DNA of 64,000 bases from NCBI RefSeq assembly GCF_050574275.1, contig NZ_CP192260.1, positions 1,240,001 through 1,304,000 of the forward strand, read 5' to 3'. A program made the translations under genes and the position numbers. A model generated the notes under the pieces. It made no database searches, was not told the DNA's origin, and saw only the letters and a program-made list of their open reading frames with translations. Origin of the DNA: Virgibacillus_F flavescens (GTDB lineage Bacteria; Bacillota; Bacilli; Bacillales; Amphibacillaceae). Each line of letters begins with the position of its first letter. The stretch's first letter is position 1. Positions 18,611-27,689 of the stretch are shown piece by piece.

Positions 18611-21247
18611 ATGGGCCGTATTTTAAAGGAAATCAAACGTTATATTGTAAAAAAAGTTACATTAACTAAACTATTTAATAAGCCGGATCATATATTGTAC
18701 GAATTAAAGCTAAGTAATTTTTGGAACTTCAAAAAAAAAATTCGTGTTGAACTATTAATTAGTGGAGAAACCTTAGTCTTACCGCATGAATACCGCAAAG
18801 GTACATTGCTAGTGAAAGCACCAAAAGATTACATAAATAATATCGATAATAAAGGCGCAATAAAGCTATATATTAATAATAAATTAATGTGGATCAAAGC
18901 ATCTGAAGAATTTAATCACTATAACGAGACAATGTTAATTAAGGAAAAGTATTACGTCGTTATCGTAAGAAAAAACATCATACTTCAAAACAAGTTTTCG
19001 CAATTCAGTTTTAAAAGTGATGAATCATTCCGTTTTGACCTTAAAGCTGATTACAACACATTAGAATTTGAAATCGCAGATCTGCCTAACCAAATCGATT
19101 CTAATACGATTGATTTCTATGCCTTTCAGAATAATAAAGTAAGGGTTATTACCGCAGAAATCGATAAGAATACCAGTAGCATAATAACTAATAATATTTC
19201 TATTTTATCAAACGGGGTGTGGCAACTATTTATTAGTGTGGCAGGTAGTTTATATCCAATTGAGCTGAACACAGTGGTTAATGAAGAATTTAATACATAT
19301 AATCATCGAGTTGAAATAGTAAACAATCGCAATGTTCTCTATTTGCATTTTCACCCTCATTTTTTCGAGTGTGAATCAGTGTCCATAAATAAAGACTCCG
19401 GGGAGTTAGCAATTGATATCCAGCAGAAGGATCAAGCAGAGCGAAATTCTGAACATATCTTGTTAATGGAGGATATAAAGAATGGTGAAGAATGGCTTTA
19501 TCCATTAAATCAAAATGCACAAACGAAGTGTGGAACTATACCTTTAGACGATTTATATCAAGAACTTTCAAATAAACGATTTTTTGTGCTGGATAAGAGT
19601 TCACAACCTACTAAACAACAATTTAATCTGAGTAGTGCGTCGATATTAGGTTCGAATGCATCATTTGAAAATGAATTGAATTCACAGCTGATTAAATTCA
19701 AGTTTTATAAAAGAAAAGATTTTTCATTAGGTCTTAAAGTTATTAAACCTAGATTTAAGAGGAAAATCATGAACATTGATGCATTTAAAATGAATGGATA
19801 CGTTAAACGGATATCGAAATTTGTGGATTGCAGTGCGTATCTGTATATAGAAGATCGAAACTCACTAGAGGCTACGAAAGTATTAATTGAAGGTGGATTT
19901 GAAGTTGATTTAAACGCGTTAAACTTAGTAGCACTGAAAAGTAAAGACAAAACAATTTTAGACATTTATGTTGCACTAATTAACAAAGAGGGCGAAATAA
20001 TAGGCAAAGAGAAAATAAAATACAAGCATTCCAATTATAAGAAAGATAACTACTATGATTATAAAGTAGATACGGACAGTGAAGGTACGCAACATCATTT
20101 CTTAATTACAACTACACCATTTAACAATCTAAAAATCGAAACATTTACCATACCTAGTAATATTGAAGTGCCAGAAGATACTTCCGTAAAAGATGAGAAT
20201 GTTTGGCTTATTGGCGAACGGTATAATACTGCACAGGATAACGGAATTGTGCTTTTTGAGTGGCTGCGAAAAAACACGGAAATTGAAGCGTATTATGTTA
20301 TTGAAGGAGATACACCGGAATATAGTAGTAGAAAATCAGATCCATATGTTTTAGAGTTTGGTTCTCAGGAACATTTTAATATTGCTTTTAAAGCAAAAGT
20401 GTTATTGGGTACGCATGATTTAGAAAATCTATTACCCTATAAACCAGCAAAAGGATTCTTTCATTTTGAGAATACGTACAGAGTTTTCCTTCAGCATGGC
20501 GTACTAGGAAGAAAAAATGTAGAATACCATAAAAAATATTATGAACTGCCATTTGATTTATTTATCGTAAGCAGTGACCCGGAAAAGCAAGAAGTAGTAA
20601 TGGACAAACTGGGCTATAAAGAAGAGGACGTTGCGGTGACTGGTTTAGCGAGGTTCGATAACTTAGTCCAGGACGAAGAGCCGAAAGACATACTGCTTAT
20701 GCCTACTTGGAGAGATTGGATCAACACCGACGAACAGTTTCTGGAAAGTGAATATTATGCAGCGTATTCAAATTTAATTAACAATACCGCACTTTTGGAA
20801 ACACTTGAAAAGCATAATGTGAATCTGAACTTCTATCCACATTACCGAGCTCAGGACTATTTTCAAAAGGATGTATCTGATACAAATGAGCGAATAAAGT
20901 TCATACCACTAGGTACCTATACAGTACAGGAATTACTAATAAAACATGCGTTACTCATTACAGACTACAGCAGTGTAAGTTTCGATTTCGTATTAATGAA
21001 TAAACCAGTAATCTATTATCATTTTGATGTTAAACGATTCTTTCGAAATGGTATTCTAAGACCGATTGAGGATACCTTTGTGGGCAAGATTGCTACCACT
21101 GAGGAAGATCTGGTTAATTTAATTGAAGATATTATTAGTGTAAATTTCCAAAACTATGACATGGATATTTCGAGTATTCTAAAATACAAGGATACGTCAA
21201 ATAGTGAGCGTATTTATGAGACGGTTTTGGCAAATTTAAATAGTTGA
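18611..21247 (+). CDS. CDP-glycerol glycerophosphotransferase family protein (TagF/TarL-like)
   Basis: An 878-residue protein with a long beta-rich N-terminal part (residues 1-500, weakly conserved, the TarL/TagF N-terminal type) and a C-terminal glycerophosphotransferase domain at about 530-870: VWLIGERYNTAQDNGIVLF, FLQHGVLGRKN near 625, MPTWRDWI and ITDYSSVSFDF near 782. It resembles the first half of the tandem protein at 10069. It is the fourth gene and fifth catalytic domain of this family here. The ATG at 18611 is chosen because GGGAGGAATT lies just before it; the open frame extends upstream only into the terminator. A 21-bp repeat array begins 28 bp after its stop codon. Confidence 0.85.
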   Translation: MGRILKEIKRYIVKKVTLTKLFNKPDHILYELKLSNFWNFKKKIRVELLISGETLVLPHEYRKGTLLVKAPKDYINNIDNKGAIKLYINNKLMWIKASEEFNHYNETMLIKEKYYVVIVRKNIILQNKFSQFSFKSDESFRFDLKADYNTLEFEIADLPNQIDSNTIDFYAFQNNKVRVITAEIDKNTSSIITNNISILSNGVWQLFISVAGSLYPIELNTVVNEEFNTYNHRVEIVNNRNVLYLHFHPHFFECESVSINKDSGELAIDIQQKDQAERNSEHILLMEDIKNGEEWLYPLNQNAQTKCGTIPLDDLYQELSNKRFFVLDKSSQPTKQQFNLSSASILGSNASFENELNSQLIKFKFYKRKDFSLGLKVIKPRFKRKIMNIDAFKMNGYVKRISKFVDCSAYLYIEDRNSLEATKVLIEGGFEVDLNALNLVALKSKDKTILDIYVALINKEGEIIGKEKIKYKHSNYKKDNYYDYKVDTDSEGTQHHFLITTTPFNNLKIETFTIPSNIEVPEDTSVKDENVWLIGERYNTAQDNGIVLFEWLRKNTEIEAYYVIEGDTPEYSSRKSDPYVLEFGSQEHFNIAFKAKVLLGTHDLENLLPYKPAKGFFHFENTYRVFLQHGVLGRKNVEYHKKYYELPFDLFIVSSDPEKQEVVMDKLGYKEEDVAVTGLARFDNLVQDEEPKDILLMPTWRDWINTDEQFLESEYYAAYSNLINNTALLETLEKHNVNLNFYPHYRAQDYFQKDVSDTNERIKFIPLGTYTVQELLIKHALLITDYSSVSFDFVLMNKPVIYYHFDVKRFFRNGILRPIEDTFVGKIATTEEDLVNLIEDIISVNFQNYDMDISSILKYKDTSNSERIYETVLANLNS

Positions 21248-21274
21248 TGTTATGGGGTTGGTGCTGGCGGTGTG

Positions 21275-21491
21275 GTGCGCGATTTCTGGTTGCCGGTGCG
21301 CGGAGTTCGGTTGGTGTTGCGCGAAATTCGTGGAGGAGTGCGCGACTATTCAGGGTCGGCGCGCGAAAATCCTGGGGGTGTGCGCGATACTTAAGTGGTG
21401 GCGCGCGAAATTCCTTGAGGGTTGCGCGAAATCCGCATTACAGTGCGCGATTACGGCCAGGGCATGCGCGAAACCTGGCTGTAGTCGCACG
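21275..21491 (+). repeat. 21-bp periodic GTGCGCGA array A (11 units)
   Basis: Eleven units start at 21275, 21296, 21317 and so on in perfect 21-bp register to 21485, with no insertion or deletion. Each opens with a core close to (G/T)TGCGCGAA, followed by about 12 bases that differ between units. The last unit is degenerate (TCGCACG). The array fills the space between the TagF-like gene and the convergent glycerophosphodiesterase gene; no terminator is visible there. It is far richer in GC than the flanking genes. Because 21 is divisible by three, several overlapping reading frames stay open; none has a ribosome binding site. Confidence 0.9.
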
Positions 21492-21504
21492 TTTTCAGCT
21501 TAAT

Positions 21505-22218
21505 TTATTTAATAAATACCTCAGGATTATTCGAAAACACCCCATCTACACCGAAATCTACTAATTCATCGTATCGTTCTATAGAATTGACGGTATACGG
21601 ATAGACCTTATATCCATAATTCATACAGCTCTGAACAAACTCGTGATCGGTATAAACGTTATTTGGATGGATACTACTTATCTGCAGCCCGCTATTCTTT
21701 GCATATTCCCAGGCGCGCAGGATTCGATAATAAAATAGCATTCCCAGTTCAACATCTGGGGCGATTGCTTGAACTTTTTGCAGGGCAACATGATCGAAGG
21801 AGGAAATAAGAACATTTTCTAGTCCGAACGGTGCCAGACAGTCGAGTAAACGTTTTTCTATACCTGGATAGATAACTGGTATATTTTTAATCTCGACATT
21901 TAGCTTGATATCTGGAGGGCAGATCTCCAGGACCTCTTCCAAGGTCGGCAATGTTACTCCCTTGAACGACTCCGAAAACACGGATCCTACATCTATTTGT
22001 TTAACTTCTTTCAACGTATAATCGCGTATTCTTCCTTTTTCTGTTCTGCTGTATTTTAAGAAGGTATGGTTATGGCATACGACCAGATGACCATCTTTCG
22101 TCAATTGAACATCCAGCTCTAATCCCTGAGCTCCATGGTCAATTGCTTTCTGAAATGCGGGTAATGTGTTTTCTGGTGCTTCGGTCAGTGATCCCCGGTG
22201 GGCAAAATTCAGTACCAT
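21505..22218 (-). CDS. Glycerophosphodiester phosphodiesterase (GlpQ/UgpQ family)
   Basis: The 237-residue product has the complete GDPD motifs: FAHRGS near the N-terminus, APENTLPAF, GLELDVQLTKDG and VVCHNH, which supply the catalytic His pair and the metal-binding Glu/Asp. The enzyme cleaves glycerophosphodiesters to glycerol-3-phosphate and an alcohol. It has no signal peptide, so it acts in the cytoplasm. Beside teichoic acid genes it may recycle glycerol-3-phosphate for tagD. The ATG at 22218 is chosen for its TTAGGAG binding site eight bases upstream; an open frame extends to 22251. It stands alone and is convergent to the TagF-like gene. Confidence 0.92.
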   Translation of the reverse strand: MVLNFAHRGSLTEAPENTLPAFQKAIDHGAQGLELDVQLTKDGHLVVCHNHTFLKYSRTEKGRIRDYTLKEVKQIDVGSVFSESFKGVTLPTLEEVLEICPPDIKLNVEIKNIPVIYPGIEKRLLDCLAPFGLENVLISSFDHVALQKVQAIAPDVELGMLFYYRILRAWEYAKNSGLQISSIHPNNVYTDHEFVQSCMNYGYKVYPYTVNSIERYDELVDFGVDGVFSNNPEVFIK

Positions 22219-22346
22219 TTGATCGACTCCTAACGTGATTCTGTTTATCAAATCATATCATGACTTCAGTTTTCTACAAGGTGTTTTTATGACAAGGGGG
22301 TAAGGAGACTTCTTTCTGTAGTTAGGCGCGCCACATATGTTGGGGA

Positions 22347-22559
22347 ACTGAAAAAAGTTACATGTGATACAATACAAGTGGATTTACGATCGCATCTTCG
22401 AATACACTTCGCTTTCCGCGGGCACGGCTTCAGTCTCCTCGAGAAGCCCACTCTGCGGGGCCTTCAGACTCGTGCTGTTCCCGCAGGAGTCTTCGTATAT
22501 TCAAAGATGCTGAGTATAAGTTAATGATGTAATTTTGTGGAATCTACCTCTTTTTCAGT
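22347..22559. repeat. MITE-like palindromic interspersed element, copy 1
   Basis: Ends are inverted: ACTGAAAAA at 22347 and TTTTTCAGT at 22551-22559. Inside, a long palindrome spans 22392-22510 (GCATCTTCGAATA... with ...TATTCAAAGATGC) and contains the sequence CGCTTTCCGCGGGCACGG and its partner GTTCCCGCAGGAGTC. Related copies lie at 34178, 44770 and 47080. No open reading frame is present, so it could move only in trans. It fills the intergenic gap between the phosphodiesterase and the flippase gene. Confidence 0.75.
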
Positions 22560-22633
22560 ATCCTTTCTTTTTTTCCTCAGTCTCAAGTAACTCGTTCCTC
22601 TCAAAGATAACTTTTGAAGAGACTTGTATTTCA

Positions 22634-24124
22634 TCATGACTTCAACTTTTCCCGTAACGGAATTCTCCAAACATACAGGGAAATGCCATACAGCACGAAC
22701 ACAGTTACTGTCGTGTAAATCAATTCAAGTAGCTGGTTAGGCTGCTGCAGGAATAATTCAAGAAGTTTCGCAACGGTGTAAATAATAATAAATATGGCGG
22801 AAAGTTTTCCTAGTAGAATCATTTCTGCTTTTACAGAAACGGTGTAAATTGATCGAATTTTAAGCAACATAAACGATACCGTCACGATCATAGAAATACT
22901 TGTTGCCAGGGCGACTCCTGCGATCCCCATGATAGAGGAAAGATAGACGCTTAGGATCGCATTAACAAACAGCCCAATTAAACAGGCATAAAGGGCAATT
23001 CTAAATTGGTGAACCGCATATAATGCATTCAGAAAAAAGTCACGCATGGCAAAAAAGGGCAGGGCAATCGAGAAAAAGAAGAAAGCCTGCGATGTTAACG
23101 CTTGCGCCTCCTGGTCAAAGACTCCCCGGCCGTACGCCATATCTACTAAATTTTCTCCTTGAAGCAGCATGACACATTCAAATGGAACTGCGAGAATGAA
23201 GACGAAGAAGACGCCTTTGCGTAATAAGGAAATAAAACCTGCGATGTTTTCCGTCGCTTTATCGATCAATGTCGGGTAAAAGATGGTTACAACCGGCATC
23301 AGCATAATGCTGAGCGGGAGCCATAACAAGCGATTAGCGTAGTTAATAGCTGCCACGCTCCCTGTTTCGAGGTAAGAGGTTACGACACGATCGACCACGT
23401 CGTTAAGCTGCATGACTAACGCGGCTAAAATTACAGGGATAAACAAGGCAAGGATCGATTTAATAAGTTTACTTTTGCTGATTAAATGAAACGTGAATGT
23501 AAACTTAGTCCGCTTAAGCGCTGGATATTGAATAAACGTTTGAACAAGTGTTCCGATCAGCACACCTACTGCGACGCCGGCAATGCCGTATAGTTCCGTT
23601 AGGAGAAAAATAGCCAGTATGATAATGATATTTTGAACGACTGGTGAAAGCGATGGAACTACAAACTGCTTATTCGCGTGCATTAGTCCTGTCGAGACGC
23701 CGTTTATGGTTAAAAGGAGTAGACTCGGAGCTAAAATCCGCGTTAAGGTAACCGTTTGATCGATTTGTTCTGCACTGAACCCTGGCGCGATAATCTGTAT
23801 GGTAATCTCTGCAAATACATATGTTAAAACACTAATTCCTATGCCAATCCAGATAAAGAAGGACCCGAGGATATGTAACTTCTCATTTGCTGCCTCGAGT
23901 GAATGAGCTTTATCTTTCATGTAAATGGGAATGATGCCTGCTTGTATGGATGTTCCAATAGCAGTAAATAGAACAATTGGTATGATGGAGGCGACAAAAA
24001 AAGCATCTGCCGTGCCAGTTGTGCCGAAGTACGCTGCGATTAACGCTTCACGAATAAACCCAAGCACTTTACCGATGATGGAAAGTACGGTTAGCATACC
24101 AAAGGCTTTTAACATCTTATTCAT
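22634..24124 (-). CDS. MurJ/MviN-family lipid II or polysaccharide flippase
   Basis: A 496-residue protein with about 14 hydrophobic segments. The N-terminus MLTVLSIIGKVLGFIREALIA and the AYFGTTGTADAFFVAS stretch are typical of the MurJ (MviN) branch of the MOP superfamily, which moves undecaprenyl-pyrophosphate-linked precursors across the membrane. It is coupled to an O-antigen-ligase-like gene by an 8-bp overlap (ATGAATAA). This suggests a role in a surface polysaccharide rather than being the housekeeping lipid II flippase, but that is inference. The start at 24124 has GGGAGGAAC upstream; the frame is open further to 24151. Confidence 0.85.
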   Translation of the reverse strand: MNKMLKAFGMLTVLSIIGKVLGFIREALIAAYFGTTGTADAFFVASIIPIVLFTAIGTSIQAGIIPIYMKDKAHSLEAANEKLHILGSFFIWIGIGISVLTYVFAEITIQIIAPGFSAEQIDQTVTLTRILAPSLLLLTINGVSTGLMHANKQFVVPSLSPVVQNIIIILAIFLLTELYGIAGVAVGVLIGTLVQTFIQYPALKRTKFTFTFHLISKSKLIKSILALFIPVILAALVMQLNDVVDRVVTSYLETGSVAAINYANRLLWLPLSIMLMPVVTIFYPTLIDKATENIAGFISLLRKGVFFVFILAVPFECVMLLQGENLVDMAYGRGVFDQEAQALTSQAFFFFSIALPFFAMRDFFLNALYAVHQFRIALYACLIGLFVNAILSVYLSSIMGIAGVALATSISMIVTVSFMLLKIRSIYTVSVKAEMILLGKLSAIFIIIYTVAKLLELFLQQPNQLLELIYTTVTVFVLYGISLYVWRIPLREKLKS

Positions 24125-25340
24125 GTTCCTCCCGCCTTTGATGGAGCGCATATCCGATGATCAGATAAAAATAGAGGGTGAAGGTCTTATCTTCTAACAT
24201 GGAATAGAAAGCACTTCCGATTAACCCGGCAATCAGAATAAAGTACAGAAACGTTTGCCCGGTTTTTCGTGCTAACTGAAAAATATACAGAAGCAGGAAG
24301 AATGTCCCGATGATCCCTGTTTCGACTAACACCTGCATATATTGATTGTCAGCGTACAATCCATTCGGAATGTTATAGCGGTCATAGATCGGCGAATGAA
24401 AGGAAATGGTCGCTGAACTGCCATAGGTTCCGAATCCGATTCCGGCGATTGGATAATCCGCAAAAATCTCCAGTCCTTTTTTAACGATATAAACACGGCC
24501 GCCTGCCGCGCTTTGCTGGACTCGTTTTTCGGAAAACATATCAATAAACCTGTCCGATGTATTCATTCCAGTGCTTTCTGTCACCGTATCAATTGGTAAA
24601 AAGATTACTGCCAGCGCTACAAGGAAAAAAATGGTCGTTCGAATGAAGTAATGCCAGTTTTTTTTCAAAAAGCTTAAGGCGAATAGCGAGAGACCAAATG
24701 CAATAAGGGTTCCTCGCGAATAGGTCAGCATGATGGCGCCAGCTAAAAGAACGAGACCAATGTTAAAAAGAAGTGAGTATCTCGGTTTAAGTTCTTTTAG
24801 ATAGAGCGTTAAAAAAAAGACAATCATTAAATATACTGCCAGCACATTTGGATTAGCGACAAGTCCATAGATTCGGTCAGTGTTAACCGCGGCCAGTTCC
24901 CAGTTTTGCCAGGATTCCGGTACTAGTAAAGTGCGGGCGGACAGCTTTTCAATTAACCCATGAATGGAAAGTAAGCAGCCCATGAAAAAGGACGTCCACA
25001 GAATGTGTTGGATGTCCTTTTTTGTTATCGGCCACTCATAGATAACAAAAAGAAGTAAAAACGGAATTAAAAATGCTCGTACCTGCATGGCGATTGCTAT
25101 CGGCATAACGCCAGTAAATGTAGCAGAAAGGACACCGATTCCAATAAAGAATAAATAATAGCGGGCAAATGAATGGTTTAGTGTGATCAATTTTCTCTGC
25201 TCGAGACAGGTCCAAAGAAATAACCCGATGATGACAAGATCTCCAATAAACCGGGTACCAGGTACTATTTCGGCAAGCAGTGGTCGGATTGGGAAAAAAA
25301 TTAGAAGAAAAATAAGACCAAACTTTCTGCAGCGATCCAT
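24117..25340 (-). CDS. O-antigen ligase / polymerase family membrane protein
   Basis: A 407-residue protein of about 11 membrane segments. The Wzy_C/O-antigen ligase signature is present: a periplasmic-type loop with YADNQYMQVLVETGIIGTFF (about residues 327-346), where the family normally has H/D-N-x-(F/Y)-x-x-x-x-x-E-x-G. It would join or polymerise lipid-linked glycans outside the membrane. It is the first gene of a two-gene minus-strand operon with the MurJ-like flippase, as expected for a flippase-polymerase pair. CAGGGGGTG precedes its ATG. It is divergent from a glycosyltransferase gene. Confidence 0.8.
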   Translation of the reverse strand: MDRCRKFGLIFLLIFFPIRPLLAEIVPGTRFIGDLVIIGLFLWTCLEQRKLITLNHSFARYYLFFIGIGVLSATFTGVMPIAIAMQVRAFLIPFLLLFVIYEWPITKKDIQHILWTSFFMGCLLSIHGLIEKLSARTLLVPESWQNWELAAVNTDRIYGLVANPNVLAVYLMIVFFLTLYLKELKPRYSLLFNIGLVLLAGAIMLTYSRGTLIAFGLSLFALSFLKKNWHYFIRTTIFFLVALAVIFLPIDTVTESTGMNTSDRFIDMFSEKRVQQSAAGGRVYIVKKGLEIFADYPIAGIGFGTYGSSATISFHSPIYDRYNIPNGLYADNQYMQVLVETGIIGTFFLLLYIFQLARKTGQTFLYFILIAGLIGSAFYSMLEDKTFTLYFYLIIGYALHQRREEHE

Positions 25341-25452
25341 GGATACACCCCCTGCCTAACATTATGTGCATTTTTCATTCAGATTATAATTAGCTTGGCG
25401 GTTGGTTATATTAACTAGGGAAATCATACATAGAATCGAGTGGATGAACCCT

Positions 25453-26547
25453 ATGAAAATATTGCATTTAAACGCTGGCAACGAAACAGGTGGCGGGATG
25501 CATCATATCCTCAGCTTACTGAATAAATTAAACCGCGAAGAATTTATTCTTGGTGTTTTAGAAGAAGGGGAGATGCTGCACCGGGCACGGAATTTGGGAA
25601 TTGAAACCGTTCATTTTGCGAGTCAGCGAAAGGTAAGTATTCCATTGATTAAAAATATTGTTACCTATATTAAACAAGAAGGCATTCAGGTCATCCACAC
25701 GCATGGACCGCGGGCAAATGTATATGCGAAGTTTTTGAAGAAATTAGTGGATTTTAAATGGATCGTTACCGTACATAGTGATCCATTCTATGATTTTCGC
25801 GAGAAAGGTATTTATGGTGACTTCCTGGGGCGCCTGCATACGAACGCTATTAAGTGTGCTGATCGAGTAATTGCTATCTCCTCGCCATTTCAACAAATGC
25901 TGGAGGAAAACGGAGTAGAGTCGAGAAAGATTAATACGGTATTGAACGGAATTGATTTTGAGAAAAAGATGATAGGGAAATATCTGCGCGCAGATTTAGG
26001 ATACAGCGAGAATGACTTCCTATTTTTAATGGTAGCGCGACTTGAAAAAGTGAAGCAGCATAGTCTGGCGTTGCGCTCTTTTTCAGAGGTGTTACTAACC
26101 AATCCTAATTGTCGACTGTTGCTTGTTGGAAATGGGACATTAAGAAAAGACCTGGAAGAGGAAGCGGAGCGATACGGGATAAGGACTCGTGTGCATTTTC
26201 TTGGACATCGTCAGGACGTAGAGTGCTTTTATACATTGGCAGATGTGACACTGCTTACCTCCGCGAGTGAAAGCTTTCCGCTTGTATTACTGGAGTCAGC
26301 TAGAGCTGGTACACCAGTCATCTCAACGAATGTGGGTGGAGTGAAAGAGCTGATAACAAATGACTCAGTTGGGTTCCTTGTTGAAGAAAAAGATATAAAA
26401 AAAGCAATGGATGAAGCAATATTTTTAAAGAAACAGGGTAAGTTACAAGTAATGGGCAAAAAGTTGCATAACCATGCATCCACTAAATTTTCGTTGGAGA
26501 TTTTTGCCGAAAACATATATAATGTATACTTAGAGATGAAAGTTTGA
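25453..26547 (+). CDS. Group 4 (GT-B) glycosyltransferase
   Basis: The protein (364 residues) has both halves of a GT-B glycosyltransferase: N-terminal MKILHLNAGNETGGGMHHI acceptor domain, and the C-terminal nucleotide-sugar domain with LLVGNGTLRKDLE, HFLGHRQDVE and the EX7E motif ESFPLVLLESARAGTP, then ISTNVGG. Members build capsular or teichuronic type chains in the cytoplasm. I chose the ATG at 25453, which gives the family-typical N-terminus and has GAGTGGATGA upstream; frames open at 25402 and 25444 are less likely. It precedes tagO by 46 bp. Confidence 0.83.
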   Translation: MKILHLNAGNETGGGMHHILSLLNKLNREEFILGVLEEGEMLHRARNLGIETVHFASQRKVSIPLIKNIVTYIKQEGIQVIHTHGPRANVYAKFLKKLVDFKWIVTVHSDPFYDFREKGIYGDFLGRLHTNAIKCADRVIAISSPFQQMLEENGVESRKINTVLNGIDFEKKMIGKYLRADLGYSENDFLFLMVARLEKVKQHSLALRSFSEVLLTNPNCRLLLVGNGTLRKDLEEEAERYGIRTRVHFLGHRQDVECFYTLADVTLLTSASESFPLVLLESARAGTPVISTNVGGVKELITNDSVGFLVEEKDIKKAMDEAIFLKKQGKLQVMGKKLHNHASTKFSLEIFAENIYNVYLEMKV

Positions 26548-26593
26548 TCGGTTAACCTATTTATACGTTTTATATGAAAAATGAGGTGCGAAA

Positions 26594-27649
26594 ATGATTA
26601 ATGTTACGTTACTTGCCTCGTTGTCACTCGTTATATGCTTACTAATAACGCCGCTATTGATTAAATTTGCTGTGAAGATAAATGCAACGGACAAGCCGAA
26701 TTATCGTAAAGCACATACTGTTCCAACCCCTACACTCGGTGGTATTGCTATTTTTATAAGCTTTCTCGCTGGATTATTGATTTTGCAGCCTGTCAGTGAC
26801 TACCATGCAGCTGTAGTTACAGGTGCGTTTTTAATTATCGCGCTTGGAATCTTTGATGATTTGTACAATCTGTCAGCAAAAGTTAAATTTGCTGTACAAG
26901 TATTGGTAGCGCTTTTAATTGTGTTCTGGGGTGGATTGCAGGTTGAATTCATCAATTTGCCGTTTGGCGGACAAATTGAATTCGGTTTCTTTAGCTCCAT
27001 TGTTACGATTTTCTGGATTGTCGGGATTACCAATGCGATCAATCTGATTGACGGTTTGGATGGTCTGGCTGCTGGGGTGTCTTCCATAGCATTATTTACT
27101 ATTGCAGGAATGGCAGTATTAATGGGTGATGTGTACGTCTCAACGATGGCTTTAATTTTATTTTTTAGTACAATGGGATTTTTAAAATTCAACTTTTATC
27201 CCGCGAAAATATTTATGGGGGATACGGGTGCATTATTCCTTGGTTATATGATAGGGGTTCTCGCCTTACTCGGATTTAAAAATATTACAATCGTTTCGTT
27301 TGTTATACCAATTTTCATTCTCGGTGTTCCGATTTCAGATACGCTGATCGCAATGGTCAGAAGACGAATTAATAGGCAGCCTATGTCCAGTCCGGACAGC
27401 TCGCATTTGCATCACAGGTTGATGAAATCAGGCTTCACGCACAAACAGACGGTATTGTTTATCTATTCATTAAGCGCTATGTTTAGTATATCGGCTTTTT
27501 TATTTTCGATGACGACATTATGGGGTTCTATTATCATATTGTCAGTGGCGCTGCTGGCAATTGAAATATTAATTGAAAACCTCGGTATGATAAATAATGA
27601 GTACAAACCCTTAACAAATTTCGTGAAAAGCTTACGACAACGCTCATAA
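26594..27649 (+). CDS. tagO: Undecaprenyl-phosphate GlcNAc-1-phosphate transferase
   Basis: TagO transfers GlcNAc-1-phosphate from UDP-GlcNAc to undecaprenyl phosphate, the first step of WTA and other wall glycans, on the inner membrane face. The 351-residue, 11-helix protein shows the MraY/WecA family motifs: NYRKAHTVPTPTLGGIAIF, GIFDDLYNLSAKVKF, INLIDGLDGLAAGV with the catalytic aspartates, FMGDTGALFLG, and the HLHHRLM loop. The length equals that of the family. GAGGTGCGAAA precedes the ATG. It is co-directional with the preceding glycosyltransferase and ends at a strong terminator. Confidence 0.95.
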   Translation: MINVTLLASLSLVICLLITPLLIKFAVKINATDKPNYRKAHTVPTPTLGGIAIFISFLAGLLILQPVSDYHAAVVTGAFLIIALGIFDDLYNLSAKVKFAVQVLVALLIVFWGGLQVEFINLPFGGQIEFGFFSSIVTIFWIVGITNAINLIDGLDGLAAGVSSIALFTIAGMAVLMGDVYVSTMALILFFSTMGFLKFNFYPAKIFMGDTGALFLGYMIGVLALLGFKNITIVSFVIPIFILGVPISDTLIAMVRRRINRQPMSSPDSSHLHHRLMKSGFTHKQTVLFIYSLSAMFSISAFLFSMTTLWGSIIILSVALLAIEILIENLGMINNEYKPLTNFVKSLRQRS

Positions 27650-27650
27650 A

Positions 27651-27685
27651 AAAACTGCTAACCATATGGCTAGCAGTTTTTTTGA
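27651..27685. terminator. Bidirectional intrinsic terminator
   Basis: Stem AAAACTGCTAACC / GGCTAGCAGTTTT around CATAT, with flanking A and T runs, shared by tagO and the convergent LCP gene. Confidence 0.87.
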
Positions 27686-27689
27686 TTGA

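Noticed and set aside
21244..21564. Open frames encoding CARF/ARNS-type repeats in array A, and similar ones in arrays B to F
   Set aside because: Same reason: by-products of the GTGCGCGA arrays, without start signals or codon use like that of the neighbouring genes.
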